Part shown: piece after piece, positions 52,931-54,780 of the stretch
Numbering within the stretch: the first letter of the stretch is position 1
Layout: the number at the start of each line of letters is the position of its first letter
From: Bacteroidaceae bacterium
GTDB taxonomy: Bacteria > Bacteroidota > Bacteroidia > Bacteroidales > Bacteroidaceae
DNA length: 54,780 nt
NCBI GenBank assembly: GCA_017379075.1
Contig: JAFNXL010000039.1
Coordinates: 1 to 54,780, forward strand
Reading direction: 5' to 3'
The notes under the pieces: model-generated
The model's database searches: none
What the model was told of the DNA's origin: nothing
Seen by the model: only the letters and a program-made list of their open reading frames with translations
Translations under genes and position numbers: made by a program

Positions 52931-53557
52931 ATGCAAAGTATTCCCTTCATTGCGTGGTGTCTCGAACACCTCAACTATTGGGTCATCACCCTGCTGATGG
53001 CCATTGAAAGCAGTTTCATTCCCTTCCCCAGCGAAGTGGTGGTTCCCCCCGCTGCCTATCTGGCTGCCGAGAAAGGCGAACTTAACGTCTTCCTGGTGAT
53101 TTTCTTTGCCACAGTGGGCGCCATCATCGGCGCGCTTGTCAACTATGCCCTCGCCTATTACCTGGGCCGCCCCATCGTGTACAAGTTCGCCAACAGCCGT
53201 CTCGGCCACATGTGTCTGATTGACCAGCAGAAAGTGGAGGTGGCAGAGGCCTACTTCGACCGCCACGGCGCCATGGGCACATTCATCGGCCGTCTGGTAC
53301 CTGCCGTGCGCCAGCTCATCAGCATCCCCGCCGGTCTGGCAAAGATGAACCTGGGCAAGTTCGTGTTCTACACCACGCTGGGTGCCGGTCTGTGGAACGC
53401 CATCCTGGCCGCCATCGGCTACTACCTGGCAAGCGTTGTCCCCTATGAGCAGCTGGACAGCACCGTGGAGGAATACTCCGGCCACCTGAAGATTGTCATG
53501 CTGCTCGTGGGCGCTGCCGCAGTGGCCTATCTCATCTACAAAGGTTACAAGAAATGA
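52931..53557 (+). CDS. DedA-family membrane protein
   Basis: Inner-membrane protein of 208 residues with about five hydrophobic segments, of the DedA/VTT (SNARE-associated) family. Members are linked to membrane lipid flipping, such as recycling of undecaprenyl phosphate or phosphatidylethanolamine, and need proton-motive force. The family motif is split: FPSEVVVPPAAYLA early, with the membrane-embedded E and P residues, and GRLVPAVRQLISIPAGLAKM later with the conserved R. The start is ATG 52931; an in-frame start at 52757 would lie within the glycosyltransferase gene. Its stop overlaps the next gene (ATGA). Confidence 0.88.
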   Translation: MQSIPFIAWCLEHLNYWVITLLMAIESSFIPFPSEVVVPPAAYLAAEKGELNVFLVIFFATVGAIIGALVNYALAYYLGRPIVYKFANSRLGHMCLIDQQKVEVAEAYFDRHGAMGTFIGRLVPAVRQLISIPAGLAKMNLGKFVFYTTLGAGLWNAILAAIGYYLASVVPYEQLDSTVEEYSGHLKIVMLLVGAAAVAYLIYKGYKK

Positions 53558-54759
53558 AACGCGCATTGGCCCTTTGCCTCGTCCTGTTCCCCCTGCTCGC
53601 CATGGCGCAGATGTGGGACCGGCTTGCCATAAGCCCCTATGCCCATGACACCACACAGGTGAGACAGCTCCGCATTGAGGCCGATGTCCTTACCTTCTTC
53701 CGCGACAACGAATACAGCAGCAAGCTCACCCGCGGCTACTCCCTGCCCGGAATGTGGCTGCAGCCCAAACTCACCTATATGCCCATGCGGCAGATCTGGA
53801 TTGAGGCCGGAGCGCACGCGCTCATCTTCAACGGAGCCAACCGCTATCCCTGCTATGTCTATCACGACATTGGCACATGGAAGGGCAACCAGTACCAAAA
53901 GGGCGCACACGTGCTGCCATGGGTGAGGGTGCAGGCACAGTTCAAGCATCTCACCGTGGTGCTTGGCGACATCTATGGCGGGCAGAACCACCGCCTGGCG
54001 GAACCGCTGTGGAATCCCGAGACTAACCTTTCACAAGATCCAGAAACGGGCTTCCAGCTCCTGTGGGACCGCAAGCATCTGCATGCCGACACATGGATGA
54101 ACTGGCAGAGCTACATCTTTGAAGAAGACAACCACCAGGAAGCCTTCACCGTGGGGTCCAGCTGGCAAGTCCTCTATGGCGACACGGCAAACGACCTCCG
54201 TTTCAGCACCCCCGTGCAACTGCTCTTCCACCACCGCGGCGGAGAGCAGGACACCACACAGATGGGCGTGCAGACCCTGTGCAACGCCAGCCTGGGCGTG
54301 CAGATGGAATGGCGTACAAGGCGCAAGACACTTACCGCCGTAACAGCCGAGGCCAACGCACTTGCCTGCTACCAGCAGGCCGGCAAGCTGTGGCCCTTTG
54401 ACACTGGATTTGCCGCACAGGCAAGCGCCGGAGTGAACCTCTGGGACAAACTCCACCTCAAGGGAGGCTATTTCCATGCCCCGCGCCACTTCGTAAGCCT
54501 CTATGGCAGCCCCTTCTTCAGCACACTAAGTATCAGGGAAGGCCGCGAAAGTTTCAACGGAATCGGCACAGCCTACCTTCGTGCCGACTATCACCACACC
54601 TTTGCCCGCAACTATGTATTGGGCGCCGGCATAGAAGCCGGCCAAAGTTGGTTGGGAAAGAGCGCCACCCGCAGCCGCAGTCAGGAATTCAACTTCTCCT
54701 TCGGCATCTATCTCCGCGCCTGTCCCTCTTTCCTCATCAAACAGTTTAAGAAAGGGTGA
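53554..54759 (+). CDS. Exported protein of unknown function, probable outer-membrane barrel
   Basis: Protein of 401 residues with signal peptide MKRALALCLVLFPLLAMAQ. The mature part is rich in aromatic, alternating-pattern strands (LTYMPMRQIWIEAGAHALIFNG, WVRVQAQFKHLTVVLGDIYGG, LHLKGGYFHAPRHFVSLYG, EFNFSFGIYLRA), as in an outer-membrane beta-barrel. The chain does not end in an aromatic residue; the last segment SFLIKQFKKG is basic. I do not recognise a named family. It overlaps DedA by four bases and ends the nine-gene block. The window ends 21 bases later in a short repeat-like tail (ATGATGAACGATGAATGATG). Confidence 0.6.
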   Translation: MKRALALCLVLFPLLAMAQMWDRLAISPYAHDTTQVRQLRIEADVLTFFRDNEYSSKLTRGYSLPGMWLQPKLTYMPMRQIWIEAGAHALIFNGANRYPCYVYHDIGTWKGNQYQKGAHVLPWVRVQAQFKHLTVVLGDIYGGQNHRLAEPLWNPETNLSQDPETGFQLLWDRKHLHADTWMNWQSYIFEEDNHQEAFTVGSSWQVLYGDTANDLRFSTPVQLLFHHRGGEQDTTQMGVQTLCNASLGVQMEWRTRRKTLTAVTAEANALACYQQAGKLWPFDTGFAAQASAGVNLWDKLHLKGGYFHAPRHFVSLYGSPFFSTLSIREGRESFNGIGTAYLRADYHHTFARNYVLGAGIEAGQSWLGKSATRSRSQEFNFSFGIYLRACPSFLIKQFKKG

Positions 54760-54780
54760 ATGATGAACGATGAATGATGA

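Noticed and set aside
54757-54780. New gene start at the window end
   Set aside because: The ATGATGAACGATGAATGATG tail stops after a few codons and looks like a short tandem repeat.

Overview
The window is almost entirely a stretch of Bacteroidales chromosome, most like Prevotellaceae or Bacteroidaceae. The evidence is the gene content (DUF1573, DUF4286, PCMD, DUF3472, GH92 and GH127 proteins, RnfBCDGEA, fused HisIE). Starts also lack Shine-Dalgarno sequences, and many genes and tRNAs are preceded by the Bacteroidetes -7 box TAnnTTTG, often with TTG about 20 bp upstream. No phage, insertion sequence, CRISPR array or integrase was seen.

The first ~720 bases look foreign. They hold a pcp gene with a perfect AGGAGG ribosome-binding site, a classical TTGACA/TATAAT promoter and the first 15 nt of a tRNA, all of Firmicutes type. 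The tRNA is cut off where a Bacteroidales intergenic repeat begins, so I read this as a probable assembly chimera.

Region by region: 721-1480, repeat-rich intergenic DNA with a palindrome array. 1480-5040, DUF1573 protein, DUF4286 protein, ruvC, a ModF-like double ABC ATPase and a DUF456 membrane protein. 5076-5543, five tRNAs with a duplicated Gly-Leu pair. 5686-9064 (minus), an operon of an outer-membrane barrel, a PCMD protein and carboxynorspermidine decarboxylase. 9184-14291, class III fructose-bisphosphatase and a GH92 mannosidase fused to a basic-secretory-protein-like metallopeptidase domain. 14292-14816, a repeat-bearing gap. 14817-17002, a porin and an inner-membrane protein. 17088-23707 (minus), rseC-rnfBCDGEA-galE. 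23772-26531 (minus), NhaD-type antiporter and DbpA-type helicase. 26648-31238, an unknown secreted protein, a possible small winged-helix ORF, two lipoproteins (TIM-barrel epimerase-like and DUF3472) and a GH73-LysM hydrolase. 31283-36018, ABC-F ATPase, then grpE-dnaJ-folC. 36123-42439, galM, sugar transporter, galK, transketolase and rpiB. 42440-42784, a nested-repeat gap. 42785-45283 (minus), a GH127 arabinofuranosidase lipoprotein. 45496, tRNA-Ala. 45727-54759, one head-to-tail block: hisH-hisA-hisF-hisIE, ftsE, lysC, lysA, a glycosyltransferase, DedA and an unknown secreted or outer-membrane protein.

Together the genes describe a glycan-degrading gut-type anaerobe. Secreted GH92 and GH127 enzymes release mannose and arabinose, the galactose operon and the pentose-phosphate enzymes process sugars, Rnf couples ferredoxin/NADH redox to an ion gradient that an NhaD antiporter could use, and the last block makes histidine, lysine and diaminopimelate with envelope functions attached.

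I found no clearly undescribed multi-gene system. The signals most worth a second look are the GH92-metallopeptidase fusion, the asymmetric degeneration of the ABC-F ATPase, the three families of intergenic palindromic repeats, a sigma-54-like promoter before grpE-dnaJ, and the chimeric left end.
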